NCBI GenBank assembly: GCA_001414345.1
Contig: LLCB01000320.1
Location: forward strand, 1-64,000
Origin: Hymenoscyphus infarciens
Lineage: Eukaryota > Ascomycota > Leotiomycetes > Helotiales > Helotiaceae
Direction: 5' to 3'
DNA length: 64,000 nt
A model generated the notes under the pieces. The model searched no databases and was not told the DNA's origin. It saw only the letters and a list, made by a program, of their open reading frames with translations. The translations under genes were made by a program, and so were the position numbers. Below are positions 1-13,568 of the stretch, in pieces; position 1 is the first letter of the stretch; every line of letters begins with the position of its first letter.

Positions 1-407
1 TATAGGAGTACGTATAGTAGAATAACGTATATAGATACTAGGTACTAATATAGAAGAAAATAATAACTATCTCTCTTCTATACTAAATATAAACGTCTAT
101 ATATAAGAGATTAGAAGCTTCTAAGTTCTAATAATAATAATAACCGAGCTCTACCTAATATAGCTAATACTAAATAATAAGAGCTAAAAAGCTAAATATA
201 TAATATCTAAACCTTAATCCCTTCTATATATAAATATTAGATATTAATACCTTTAGTACTTTACTTATATAAGTATTAGTTATTTATAATCTTAGCTCTA
301 AGATTATTAGAGGTATTAGCAGTGCTTAGAGGTATTAGTAGTTTCACGAATACTAATAATTCAGAATAGTACTATTATATAATAATCTAGAATAGTATAC
401 TATTATA
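1..407 (-). repeat. 3' LTR of Gypsy element B (cut by window edge)
   Basis: This matches the LTR at 15262-15737 and starts at that copy's base 15300, so about 38 bp lie outside the window. It ends in TATTATA, the RIP-decayed form of the family terminus TTACA. A purine/pyrimidine tract follows directly (about 408-425), which is the polypurine tract read from the other strand. It lacks a 31-bp stretch present in the partner LTR near 15500. Confidence 0.85.
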
Positions 408-3400
408 TTCTCTCTTCTTTAAAAAGACTCGTTCTAAGTCTTTAGTTATTAATTAGCATAGTATTAGGTTGATTAGAGTATTATTTATCTCTTTATTATA
501 AAGAATATAATTTATCTACTATTATAGTATCTAGTAGTTAGAGTAGAGTTAGTAGCTAGTAGTATTATTATTTAAGAGCTAATTGCTCTTTATTTACTAC
601 TATATACTATATAATAATAGAATATAAATAGAAGAGAAGCTAATAATTAGCTAGTAGGTAGAAAGTAGTATACTACTATAGAGTTATTGTATTCTTACTA
701 TTATTATATATTATAATAGTAATTATTAAGTAATAAATAATAATTATAAAGTAATAGCTATTATTATAAGTAGTATATTAATAAGTAACTTTTCTCTAAT
801 TCTAACTTCTCTTCTTCTTTTCTTTTTATCTAAATAATATAAATAGTAAGAATACCTTCTAATTAGGTATATTCTTATATACTAACTTATCTTCTAGAAT
901 ATATATATATATTATATATATATATATAAAAGTAAGTTCTTCTCTTCTTAATTAGACTTAATTTAGAGCTAATCTAATATAGTAAAATACCTCTTCTATA
1001 TCCTCCTAGTATACTTCTAGCTATCTACTAAGTCTACTATATTTAGTGCCTTTAAGTAAAATCTTAGAATAGAGATTATATATATACTTTTAAGAAGCTA
1101 AAGTTAAAGAAGTATAGATACTATATTAAGTAGAATACTATATATATCTTAGTAAGTTTAATCCTAAATATATACTAAATTCGTTCTAACTTAGATAGTT
1201 ATTATAGTTTATTAGAAAGGAGTTTAGTAAACTTAAGCTTAAGAAAAAGAAGAGAGAGATTAAGAAAGCTACTAAGGCCTTAAATAAGGTATTAGTTATT
1301 ACTAATATAAAAGCACTAAAGAATAGTTTAAAGATATAGTTCGCTCTCTTAAAGAAGACTTAAACACTTTATACTAAGGTTATTATAAGTACCTCTTACT
1401 TATTAGAGCGGTTTTAGTTACTAATATTTAATAGTCTTTATACTATACTATAAAAGATAGGACCTCTATCTAAACCTAGGTTTAAGTCCTCTTTAAAGCC
1501 TATCTAAAGAGTTTATAGACGTCTTCTCTAAAGCTAGTTATAAGAGGTTACTAAGGTAAGAAGCGTCTTTATAAGAAAGAGGTAGTAGAGGAAGAGCTGA
1601 TTTAGACTTCTTATACTTAGAAGAGTAGAGAGAAGGATAATAAGTTAGAGAAAGAAGAGGCTATAGTCTAGAGAGGTTAGTAGGCTCTGTTTTAGTAGTA
1701 ACTTAGTCTTAGTTCTTTACTTTATTAATTTTAAATATTCTTACTAGTTAGTGTTTTATCTTAAGTTTTTATTATAAGTTCCTTATTAAGAGTAACTAGA
1801 ATTAGAGAGTATTAATAGAGTTTTATAAATTAACTCTTTTACTTAATTCTTATTTAATTCCTATATATTAAGCTATTTAGAGAAGTATTAGAGTAGTTCT
1901 AGCTCTTTTAGATATTTAGTATAAAAGTCTTTTAGATAATATAATAAACTCTAAAAATTATTTATAAAATACTAAGTAGAATCTAAATTATATCTAACTT
2001 ATTTTACTTAATACTATAGCTATCTTCTAAAAAGTCTACTACTAAGTATTTCTTATACCTTCTATTCTTATATATCTTTAATAATATCTAGTAAAGGCTT
2101 TAAAGTCTCTTATTCTAGTAGAGAGGTATTTAGATCCTTTAAAAGTATATTAGAAGTAAAAATATTATAAATTAATAAGCTTTTAAGAAGTTTTAACTTA
2201 TAAGAGTATTCTATACTTTCTAATATTTTAAAAGGTTCTATCTACTATTTAATAAGCTTTTAGCTAAGACGATTTATCTTAAGATTCTTAGTAGATAAGT
2301 AGACTTTATCTTTAACGTCTTAGTTAATAGCTTTTTAGTATTAGTTTATACTATTCTCTATCTTTTTCTAAGTCTTATTTATATTATCTTTAGCTATCCT
2401 CTAAATAGAGTATATATATTAAGCTACTTTTACTACTTTATTATAGTTAAGTTATTTCTAAGAAATAGAAGTCTTTAATATATTCTAGTTTTATAAAGTC
2501 TTTAAGTTAAGTCTAAACTTAAGCTAATAAGAGGTTATACTAATAGATAAGTATAAAAGTGTTATTTATACTCTATTTATTAAGAGAATTAATTTACTTT
2601 AGTTATCTTAATAATAAGTTATAAAGAGCCTTAGTCTCTAATTAATATATTAGTTTATTATCTTTATCTATTTATCTATCTATTTATAGTAGATAGTATT
2701 AAGCTTAAGCTTAATACTAATTATTTAATAAAATTTAGTCTAAAATAATAATATAAATTAAGGTTCTTAATTAGATATAATTAATTTAAGGTAATAGCTA
2801 AAATAATAAATCTATTAAATAAAAAGTTTAACTAGTTTTTTAGTATTTATAGTTAAGTAATAGAGTATTAATACTAATATAGTATTAAATCTATATTTAT
2901 TTTTTAAGAATAATTTAAAGTCTATATATAAATATTATATAGAATAGTTAAGTATAGATAAAGAGTAAAGAAAGCCTTATTACTTAGTTTATTAAAGATA
3001 GAAGTATTTATAAGCTTAATAATTCCTTATATACTTTTTATAATCTAAAAACATTCTAACTTAGTAGTAGTATTATACTAATAACTAGTATATCTTTTTT
3101 ATACTTAAGTAAGTACTAGATACTTAGTTATAGACTTCTTAGATTAGTTTTATATAAAGTTTAATATTCTTTTAAATATAAAGTTAATCTTTAAAAAGTA
3201 GTAAATTATCTAATAAGAGGTAGTATTTATTTAGAAGTTTATAATGTTCTTTCTAAAAAAAGTATAGATTATCTTCTTTTAACTTCTAAATTATATTTAA
3301 ACTTATTTCTAGAATAATATCTAACTAAATTATATTAAGAGAAGTAGACTATTCTTATAAAAAGGTCTAAGTAAGTTTAATATTAATTTAAGAGTTTAAA

Positions 3401-5758
3401 TAATTAAGTATTAAAAGAGTATATAAGTAGCTATCTACTTTAGCTTAATTATAGGTTTTTAAGTCTTACTTATATTAAATTAATATATTTACTTTTTAAT
3501 TACTCTTTCTAAATATAAATTAGATCTAGAAGTTAAAGTCTAATAAAAACTCTATCTATTAGACTTACTTAGCTATAAGTAGCTTAGTTATTATAAAGTA
3601 TTCTAATAATCTATAATCTAAATATATATTAATATACTTCTAATATAATATAAGTTTAAGATACTATTTCTTAAAAGCTTTTATAATAATAGATAGCTCT
3701 TTATTATAGATCTCCTAGTTCGATTTATAGTTAACTAAGACGTATAAGTAGAACCTAATAAAGTACTAAAAACTATTATATTATTATAAGAATATACTTA
3801 CTATTACTCTTTTTAAAGAGTTTATTTCTATCTTTATATTATAATTAGAGTTAAAGTAGTATAATATTTAAATTATAAATAGCTTAGTTCTTAGTACTTT
3901 AAAAGCTTCTTTATATTTAAATATCTATAAAAATAGCTTTATAGAGTATATTATTATAGTTAAAAGTTTAATAATTTTAGTATAACTTTTAATAAATTAT
4001 CTATAAAATCTTATAAACTCTAGATAAGACTTTATATCTATTATAGTATTAGGTTAAACCTAGTTTTATAAAAGCTCTACTTTTTTAAGATTAACTTTAA
4101 GTTCTTTTATAGTTAAGATAAATCTTAAGTATTTAACTCTAGTAATACTAAATTCGCTTTTCTTAATATCTATTTAAAGTCTTACTTCTTAGAGCTAATT
4201 TAAAACCTTCTTAACCTATTTCTTATATTCTTTAATAGTATCTAAATAGATTAAAATATTATTTAAATAAATAATATAAAAGTTATCTAAATAGTTAATT
4301 AAGACGTTATTTATATAACGTTAATAGATAGTAAAGCTATTATAGAGTTTAAAAGAGAGAATCTTATATTTATATATACTATACCTAGTTCTAAATATAG
4401 TTATCTCTTTTAAGTTAGAGTCTATTTAAATATAATAGAAAGCTTATCTAATATCTAATTTAGTAAAAATTTTAACTATTCTTATCTTAGAAAGAAGCTT
4501 ATTAATATAAGAGATTAGATAAAGATTATTTTAAGTTAGAACGTTTAGCTTCTTATAATTAATATAAAACTATAACTTATTACTATTAACCTTTTTAATA
4601 AAGAGTACTAAAGAGGTAAAAGAGCTATTACTATTAATAATAAACCTCTTATCTAAGTTCTTTATAAGATACTCTTTTATAGCTTTAAGCTTTATAGTTA
4701 ACTATTAATATAAAGGTAAAAAGGAGTTAAGAAGTAGCTTATTTAAAGTAATCTTATAGTTATATTTATAATAAGAAGGAAGCTTATTAAAAGCTACTTT
4801 TAAAAATATATCTTTATAAAATAAGTAATATTTTAAAAGTTAAGCTTATATTAAAGTCTTTATCTTATTATTATCTTAGAGAGAGGTTAATCTCTTATTA
4901 ATAACCTAATCTAGTTTATAAAAGCTTATTATATAAAATTCTAAATTAGGCTATTTTATATTATAATATATTATATTTATACTTATTTTATAAATAAAAG
5001 AGTATAAAGTTTAGCCTTTTAAGGCTATACTAGTAGTTTATAAAAGCTTTAAACTAAAGTTAGATATTAAAATTTTAAGAAGTATTATTATAAATAGAAG
5101 TAATAACTTAGCTATATTTATAAGTCTACTCTTTTTATATCTTTCTTATTACTAGATAGTATATTCTCTTTAGTTTATATTTAACTAGTAATTTAAAAAA
5201 GGTTTCTAGTTCTAGCTAGAAAGAGAAAGTAAAATTTCCTTACTATAGTAGAGAGTTAGAAGGTATTTAGCTAACTAAGTAATCTAGTTTTTTAAAAGAT
5301 TAAAGAGAACTTTAAAATAGTTTAACTACTTATTACTAATAATTAAGTCTTATTATCTAAGGTCTAGAATAATAAAAAGATAGTTATAAATATAATATTT
5401 ATTTATATTTAGATATAGTTATATAAACTAAGTTACTTAGCTTTTAGTACTATTATTATATCTATAAATAAATACTAAATAAGATAGTTTCTAGATCTTT
5501 AAACTTATTACTTTTAATAATTATAAAGCTAGAAGTTAATTTAGAAATAAGTACTTATTTACTTTTATATCTACTAAAGCTTATATTTTAATACTATATT
5601 CTTATATACTAAGAGTAGTATTTATAAGGAACTATTTCCCTTTTATAAGCTTAGAAAGGTTAAGTCTAGCTAGATTATATATATATAAGCTTAAAAAGGT
5701 ATTTTTACTTAGGTCTCTTTATTTTCCTTTTAACTTAGATTAGAGTTAGAGTACTTTT
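408..5758 (-). pseudogene. Degraded pol and 3' region of Gypsy element B
   Basis: This is the internal part of element B from the protease/RT side to the 3' LTR, read on the minus strand. It aligns with 6122-11490 of element A and with the reverse complement of element C. The reverse-transcriptase catalytic-loop region (family YLDD, here decayed towards YLNN) lies near 4246-4280. All frames are full of TAA/TAG stops of the kind expected from CAA, CAG or TGG after RIP, so nothing here can be translated. It is cut off from its gag by the insertion of element A after 5758. Confidence 0.8.
1190..1720 (+). pseudogene. Antisense reading-frame remnant in the 3' region of element B
   Basis: Between the end of pol and the 3' LTR, the strand opposite to gag-pol carries a lysine-rich frame of about 150 codons. 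Its interruptions are mostly TAG codons that RIP could have made from CAG. The same frame recurs at the equivalent place in elements A (about 6890-7400) and C (reverse complement, about 22580-23130). I do not recognise the product, and frame choice in its second half is ambiguous. It may be a decayed accessory ORF or only non-coding 3' sequence. Confidence 0.35.
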
Positions 5759-6121
5759 TGTAATAGTACGAAATATATACTATAGGAGAAGAGGTATATA
5801 GGAGTGCGTTTGAGACTGAATAACGTAAGTAGATACTAGGCTCTAATATAGAAGAAAAGGAAAAACTATCCTTCTTCTATACTAAGTATAAACATCTATA
5901 TATAAGAGGTCGGAGACTACTAAGTCTTAATAAGAATAATATCCGAGTTCTTTCTAATATAGCTACTAAAATAATAAGAGCTTTAAAGCTAAATATATAA
6001 GACCTTAAAGCGAAATATATAATATCTAATCCTTACTCCTTTTAGCCCCTTCTATCTTATAAGTCGTAGAGGTATTAGCTGTTTTATAAATGCCGACAAT
6101 TTAGAATAGCGTATTATTATA
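5759..6121 (-). repeat. 3' LTR of element A
   Basis: This is 363 bp, starting TGTAATAGTACG and ending ATTATA (decayed TTACA). It is followed by the polypurine tract in reverse orientation (about 6122-6135, pyrimidine-rich on the plus strand). It has the same length as its partner at 13201-13563 and is shorter than the LTRs of elements B and C. Confidence 0.88.
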
Positions 6122-9100
6122 TCCCCTCTCTTTTAAAAAGACTCGTTCTAAGTCTTCGGTTATTAATCGACATAGTATTAGGTTAACCAGAGTATTATTT
6201 ATGTAATTATTATAAAGAATATAACTTATCTACTATTATAGTGTCTAGTAGTTAGAGTAGGGTCGGTAGCTAGTAGTATTATTATTTTAAGAGATAATCG
6301 TTCTTTATTTACTATTATATACTATATAATAATAGATATAAACAGAAAAGAGGCTAATTATTAGCTATTAGGTAGAAAGCAGTATACTACTATAGAGTTA
6401 TTATATTCTTACTATTATCGTATATTATAATAGTAATTATTAAGTAATAAATAATAATTATAAAGTAACAGCTATTATTATAAATAGTATATTAGTAGAC
6501 GACTTTTCCCTAATTCTAACTTCTCTTCTTCTTTTCTTTTTATCTAAAATAATATATAGTAAGAATACCTTCTAATTAGATATATCCTTATATACTAACT
6601 TTTATCTTAGAATATATATATATATTATATATATATATATAAAAGTAAGTCTTTCCCTTCTTTATTAGACCTAGTTTAGAGCTAATCTAATATAGTAAAA
6701 TACCTCTCTTATATCCTCTTAGTATGCTTTTAACTACTTACTAAGTCTACTACGTTTAGTACCTTTAAGTAAAATCTTAGAATAGAGATTATATATATAC
6801 TTTTAAGAAGCCGAAGTCGAAGAAGTATAGGTACTATATAGAGTAGAATACTATATATATCCTAGTAAGTTTAATTCTAAATATATACTAAATCTATTCT
6901 AACTCGAGTAGTTACTATAGTTTATAGAAAAGGAGTTTAGTAAGCTTAAGCTTAAGAAGGAGAAGAGGACTATTAAGAAGGCTACTAAGACCTTAGATAA
7001 GGTATTAGTTATTACTAATATAGAAGTACTAAAGAATAGTTTAGAGGTATAGTTCGCCCTTCTAGAAGAGACTTAGATACTTCGTACTAAGGTTATTATA
7101 AGTACCTCTTACTTATTAGAAGGGTTTCGATTACTAACATTTAATAGTTCTTATACTATACTATAGAGGGTAAGACCTCTGTCTAAACCTAGGTTCGAGT
7201 CCTCTTTAAGGCCTATCTAAAGAGTTTATAAGCGTTCTCTCCTAAGCTAGTTATAAGAGGTTACTAAGGTAAGAAGTATACTTATAAGAAGAAGGTAGAG
7301 GAAGAGCTAGTTTAGGCTTCTTACGCTTAGAAGAGTAGAGAGAAGGATAATAAGTTAGAGAAAGGAGAGACTTTAGCTTAAAGAGAGTTAGTAGGCTCTA
7401 TTTTAGTAGTAACTTAGTCTTAGTTCTTTACTTTATTAATTTTAAACATTCCTACTAGTTAGTGTTTTATCTTAGGTTTTTATTATAAGTTCCTTATTAA
7501 GAGTAACTAGAATTAGAAGGTATTAATAGAGTTTTATAAATTAACTCTTTTACTTAATTCTTATCTAATTCCTATATATTATTCTATTTAGAGAGAAGTT
7601 AGAGTAGTCCTAGCTATTCTAGATATTTAATATAAAAGTCTTTTAAATAATATAATAAACCTTAAAAATTATCTATAAAATACTAAGTAGGATCTAAATT
7701 ATATCTAACCTATTTTACCTAATACTATAGCTATCTTTTAAAAAGTCTACTACTAAGTATTTCTTAAACCTCTTATTCTTATATATCTTAAATAATATCT
7801 AGTAAAGGCTTTAAAACCTCTTATCTTAGTAGAGGAGTATTTAGATCTTTTAAAAGTATATTAGAGATAAAAATATTATAAATTAATAATCCTTCTAGAA
7901 GTTTTAGTTTATAAGAGTATCTTATATAATCTAGTATTTTAAAAGGTCTTATCTACTATTTAGTAAGCTTTTAGCTAAGACGATTTATCTTAAGATTCTT
8001 AATAGATAAGTAGACTTTATCTCTAACGTCTTAGTTAATAGCTCTTTAGTATTAATTTATACTATTCTCTATCTTTTTCTAAGCCTTATCTATATTATCT
8101 TTTACTATCTCTTAAGTAGAGTATATATATTAAGCTACTTTTACTACCTTATTATAGTTAAGACGTTCCTAGAAAATAGACGTCTTTAGTATATTCTAGT
8201 CTTATAAAGTCCTTAAGTTAAGTCTAAACTTAAGCTAATAAAGGGTTATACTAATAAATAAGTATAAAAGTATTATTTATACTCTATTTATTAAAAGGAT
8301 TAATTTACTCTAGTTATCTTAGTAGTAGTTTATAAAGAGCCTTAGTCTCTAATTAATATATTAGTTTATTATCTCTATCTATCTATCTATTTATTTATAA
8401 TAGGTAGTACTAAGCTTAAGCTTAATACTAATTATTTAATAAAATTTAGTCTAAAATAATAATATAAATTAAGATTCTTAATTAGACGTAATCGATTTAG
8501 AGTAGTAACTAAAATAGTAAATCTATTAAATAAAGAGTTTAGCTAAGCCTTTAGTATCTATAGTTAAGTAGTAAAGTATTAATACTAAATCCTTTCTAAG
8601 TTAGTTAATAAATACTAGTATAGCGTTGAATCTATGTTTATTCTTTAAAAATAATTTAAAATCTATATATAAATATTATATAGAATAGTTAAGTACTAGA
8701 AGAGGGTGAAGAAAGCTTTACTACTTAGTCTATTAAGAATAAGAGTATCTATAAGCTCGATAATTTACTATATACCTCTTATAGTCTAAACCTAGTCTAA
8801 CCTAGTAGTAGTATTATACTAATAACTAGTATATCTTTTTTATACTTAAGTAAGTACTAGATACTTAGTTATAGACTTCTTAGATTAGCTTTATATATAG
8901 TTTAGTATTTCTTTAAACATAAAGTTAATTCTTAAAAAAGAGTAAATTATCTAGTAAAATAGAGTATCTATCTAGAAGTTTATAACGTTCTTTTTAAAAA
9001 GAATATAGGTTATCTTCTTTCAACTTCTAAATCGTGTCTAAACTTAACTCTAGAATAATATCTATTATATTAAGAGATATAGACTATTCTTATAAAAAGA

Positions 9101-11490
9101 TCTAAGTAAGTTTAATATTAATTTAAAGGTCTAACTAATTAGGTCCTAAAAGAGTATATAAGTAGCTATCTAATTTAGCTCGATTATAGGTTTTTAAGTC
9201 TTATTTATATTAAGTTAATATATCTACTTTTTAATTACTCTTCTTAAATATAAATTAAATCTAAAAGTTAAAGTCTAATAAAAACTCTATCTATTAGACT
9301 TACTTAGCTATAAGTAGCTTAGTTATTATAAAGTATTCTAATAATCTATAGTCTAAATATATATTAATATACTTTTAATATAATATAAGTTTAAAGCACT
9401 ATTTCTTAAAAGCTTTTATAATAGTAGATAGTTCTTTATTATAGATCTTCTAGTTTAATTTATAGCTAACTAAGACATATAAGTAGAACCTAATAGAGTA
9501 TTAAAGACTATTATATTATTATAAGAAAACACCTACTATTACTTCTTCTAAAGAGTCTATTTCTACCTTTATATTATAATTAAGGTTAAAGTAGTATAAG
9601 GTTTATATAGTAAGTAGCTTAGTTCTTAGTACTTTAAAGGCTTTATTATATTTAAGTATTTATAGAAAAGGCTTTAAAGAGTATATTATTATAGTTAAAG
9701 GTTTAGCGATTTTAGTATAACCTTTAATAAATTATCTATAAAATCCTATAAACCCTAGATAAGACTTTACACCTATTATAGTAGTAGGTTAGACCTAGTT
9801 CTATAGAGGTTCTACTTTTTTAGAATTAACTTTAAGTCCCTTTATAGTTAAGATAAATCTTAAGTATTTAACTCTAGTAATACTAAATTCGCTTTTCTTA
9901 ATATCTATTTAGAGTCCTACTTCTTAAAGCTAACTTAGAACCTTCTTAACTTATTTCTTATATTCTTTAATAGTATCTAAATAAATTAAAATATTATTTA
10001 AGTAAGTAATATAAAAGTTATCTAGATAATTAATTAAGATATTATTTATATAACGTTAATAAGTAGTAAGGCTATTATAGAGTCTAAAAGAAAAGACCTT
10101 ATATTTATATATACTATACCTTATTCTAAACGTAGTTATCTCTTCTAAGATAAAGTCTATCTAAATATAATAGAAAGCTTATCTTATATCTAACTTAGTA
10201 AAGATTTTAGCTATTCTTATTCTTAAAAGGAGCTTATTAATTTAAGAGATTAGGTAGAGATCGTTTTAGGTTAAAGCGTTAAGCTTCTTATAATTAATAT
10301 AAAACTATAGCTTATTACTATTAGCTTTTTTAATAAAGAGTACTAGAAAGGCAAAAGAGCTATTACTATTAATAATAAACCCCTTATCTAAGTTCTCTAT
10401 AAGATACTCCTTTATAGCTTTAAACTCTATAATTAACTATTAATATAGAGGTAAAAAGGAGTTAAGAAGTAGTTTATTTAAAGTAATCTTATAGTTATAT
10501 TTATAGTAAGAAGAGAGCTTATTAGAAGCTACTTTTAAGAATACGTCTTTATAAAAAGAATAACATTTTAAGAGTTAGACTTATATTAGAGCTCTTATAT
10601 TATTATTATCTTAAAAGAGAGCTAACTTTTTATTAATAATCTAATCTAGCTTATAAATACTAATTATATAAAATTCTAAGTTAGGTTATTTTATATTAAA
10701 GTATATAATATTAGTACTTATTTTACTAATAAAAGAGTATAGAGTCTAGTTTTTTAAAACTATACTAGTAGTTCAAAGAGGCTTTAGACTAGAGTTAGAG
10801 GTTAAAATTTTAAGAGAAGTTATTATTATAGATAAAAGTAATAGCTTAACTATATTTATAAGTCTACTCTTTTTATATCTTTCTTATTACTAAATAGTAT
10901 ACTCTCTCTAATTTACATCTAACTAGTAATTTAAAAAGGGTTTCTAGTTCTAGCTAAAAAGTAGAAGTAAGATCTTCTTACTAAAGTAAAGAGTTAGAAG
11001 GTAATTAGCTAGCTAAGTAATCTAGCTCTTTAAAGAGTTAAAGAGGACTTTAAAGTAGTTTAACTACTTATTACTAATAATTAAATCTTACTATCTAAGG
11101 TCTAAGATAATAAAGAAGTAGTTAAGAATATAACGTTTATTAAGGTTTAGATATAGTTATATAAACTATATTACTTAGCTTTTAGTACTATTATTATATC
11201 TATAAACAAATATTATATATAATAATCTTTAAATCTTTAAACTTATTATCTTAAATAAGTATAAAGTTAGAAGCTAATTTAGAAATAAGTACCTATTTAC
11301 TCTTATATCTACTAAAGCTTATAATTTAATACTATATCTCTATATACTAAGAGTAGTATTTATAAGGAACTATTTTCCTTTTATAAGCTTAGAAAGATTA
11401 AGTCTAGTTAGGTTATAATTATATAAGCCTAAGAAGGAATTTTTACCTAAGTCTCTTTATTTTCCTCCTAACTTAGCTTAGAGTTAGAGT
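6122..11490 (-). pseudogene. Degraded pol and 3' region of element A
   Basis: This aligns along its length with element B 408-5758 and with element C in reverse complement. It keeps the order pol (protease, RT with its catalytic loop near 9985-10015, RNase H, integrase, chromodomain) and then about 1.3 kb of 3' region before the LTR. No frame stays open; C-to-T and G-to-A changes dominate. A plus-strand frame with TAG interruptions occurs at about 6890-7400, as in the other two copies. Confidence 0.78.
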
Positions 11491-13200
11491 ACTTTTTAGA
11501 AGGTTATTCTTCTTTAAGTTAATCATCTATCTTATTAATAGTAAGAAGATTAAAGTAATTAGGTTTAAAATACCTAAGCTTACTATAATAGTAATACTTT
11601 ATACTAGTAAGAACTTAGTCTATTAATATAGTCTTAGATTTTTTACTAGTAGAAAATAGTCTAAGAGTTTATAAAATCTTCTAAGAAGTAGAATTAAGTC
11701 TATATAAGAGTAAAGAGGGTTTTAGAGTTAAGCTAAGTAAAGATTAAAAAGTACTTATCTTTTTAAATAATAAGGTTATACTAATTAGTTTAGCTATAGT
11801 ACTAGTTATAAATAACTCTATATTTTAATACTTCTTCTTATCTAAAGCTAAAAGATATACTACTATCTTATTAAAATTATAATTCTAATTTCTCTTAACT
11901 ATAATAAAGCTACCTTAAAGCTATAATATAATCTTATCTTATATCTAGTAGAATCTTTCTAACTCTAGTATTCTTCTAAGTATAGCTATACTTAAAAAGC
12001 ATACTTTAAAATCTAAAAAGGTTTCTCTTATATAACTCTTTCTACCTATTTATAAAGCTTAAAATTTATTCTAAGTATCCTTCTTCTTATAACTAGTTAG
12101 AAAGTAGGAATTAAAAAGTTCAATTATATCTTATTAATCTTTAAAAGCTATATTACCTATATCTAACTTATATTAGAGCTCTAAGTAGTTCTTAGTAAGT
12201 TTTATAGTTATCTCTTAAATAAAAGCTTTATAAGTTTTAAATATATAGTAATAGTTAGTATTTACTTAAAGTCTATTATATATAGATATCTTCTATTACT
12301 TATAAGTAGGTAAAGTATCGTCGTCTAAAGGTTTAATTTTCTCTATAATTTTACTTTTAATAGGTTATTAGGTTCTTAGTAAGGTTTTAGCTTATAATTA
12401 TAAAGTAGATTATTATAAAAGAAGAATATTAGAGGTTAAGTTTTATATTTAAAAATAGTCTAATATAATAGAAAAGTATAAAGAAGGAGTCTAATTACTT
12501 TCTAGTAAATATCTACTAATCTATTATACTAAATCTACTAATTAAACAATTCAGTTATCTTACTACTAAATTCTTTTATCTTTTTCTTAGTTCTTAGCCT
12601 CTATAGTCTAAATCACTCTCTATATCTTATTTATATTAGAGAAGTCTCGGTTATCTTTCTAGCTTCTAGGAGTAACCTCTTTACTTTTATTACTCTAAAA
12701 CTTTTTATTCTTTAATAAGTAGTATTAAGTTAAGAACCTTTCTATAAGTACTTAACTTTATTCCTTAAAAGAGGGCTCTATACTTTAAAACAGAGCTTAG
12801 AAGAGACCTAAGGTCACTTTTAAGTCTAATATATTAAATGTTAAAAAAAGGAGAAGTAAAGAGAGTAATTTAAAAGTTTTTTAAATAACTATTTATATTA
12901 TTAACTATTTAAATTATATATAATAATCTCTATACTAAAAGGGTTATTAGGATTCTTAAGAACACTTAGTATATTCTAATCTCTTAATATATAAGATACG
13001 ATTTTTACTAGCTATCTATATAAATACTAAACCCTAGTATTACTAGCTATCTAGGTAGTCTCTAATTACCTAGCTATTTAAGAATACGTTATTATAGTTT
13101 AATTCTAGGCTAAATCGAAATCGAAATAAAAAGAATAATAATAAGCTTAAAAGAGATATTATAAAGGCTATTACTAGTAAAGAAGAGTTTTTCCTTTTTA
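11491..13200 (-). pseudogene. Degraded gag region of element A
   Basis: This lies between pol and the 5' LTR on the minus strand and aligns with 13569-15261 (element B) and 16749-18470 (element C). A zinc-knuckle remnant, with spacing CX2CX4HX4C and its Cys and His codons decayed to Tyr, lies near 11550-11600. In C the corresponding motif is clearer, near 18366-18420. It is broken by many stops. Confidence 0.7.
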
Positions 13201-13563
13201 TATAATAGTATAAAATATATACTATAAGAGAAAAGGTATATAAGAGTACGTTTAAGACTAAATAACGTAAGTAGATACTAAGCTCTAATATAAAAGAAAA
13301 GGAAAAACTATTCTTCTTCTATACTAAGTATAAACATCTATATATAAGAGGTTAGAGACTACTAAGTCTTAATAAGAATAATATCTAAGTTCTTTCTAAT
13401 ATAGCTACTAAAATAATAAGAGCTTTAAAGCTAAATATATAAGACCTTAAAGTAAAACATATAATATCTAATTCTTACTCTCTTTAGCCTCTTCCTTCTT
13501 ATAAGTCGTAGAGGTATCGGCTGTTTTACGAATGCCGATAATTCAGAATAGCGTGCTATTACA
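13201..13563 (-). repeat. 5' LTR of element A
   Basis: This is 363 bp. It starts TATAATAG (TG decayed to TA) and ends with an intact ATTACA. It is the upstream LTR for the minus-strand element and is followed by the CTTTT target duplication. Confidence 0.88.
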
Positions 13564-13568
13564 CTTTT

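Larger units (their letters stand above)
5759..13563 (-). mobile_element. Complete nested Ty3/Gypsy LTR retrotransposon (element A)
   Basis: Two LTRs of equal length (363 bp) enclose about 7.1 kb of decayed gag-pol. The outer ends read TGTAA at 5759 and TTACA at 13563, an unmutated terminal pair. It is flanked by the 5-bp duplication CTTTT (5754-5758 and 13564-13568). Removing it with one CTTTT rejoins element B without a break, which proves a nested insertion. The minus-strand order is 5' LTR, gag with a CCHC zinc-knuckle remnant (near 11560), protease, RT, RNase H, integrase, 3' LTR. It is heavily RIP-mutated and non-autonomous. Confidence 0.9.
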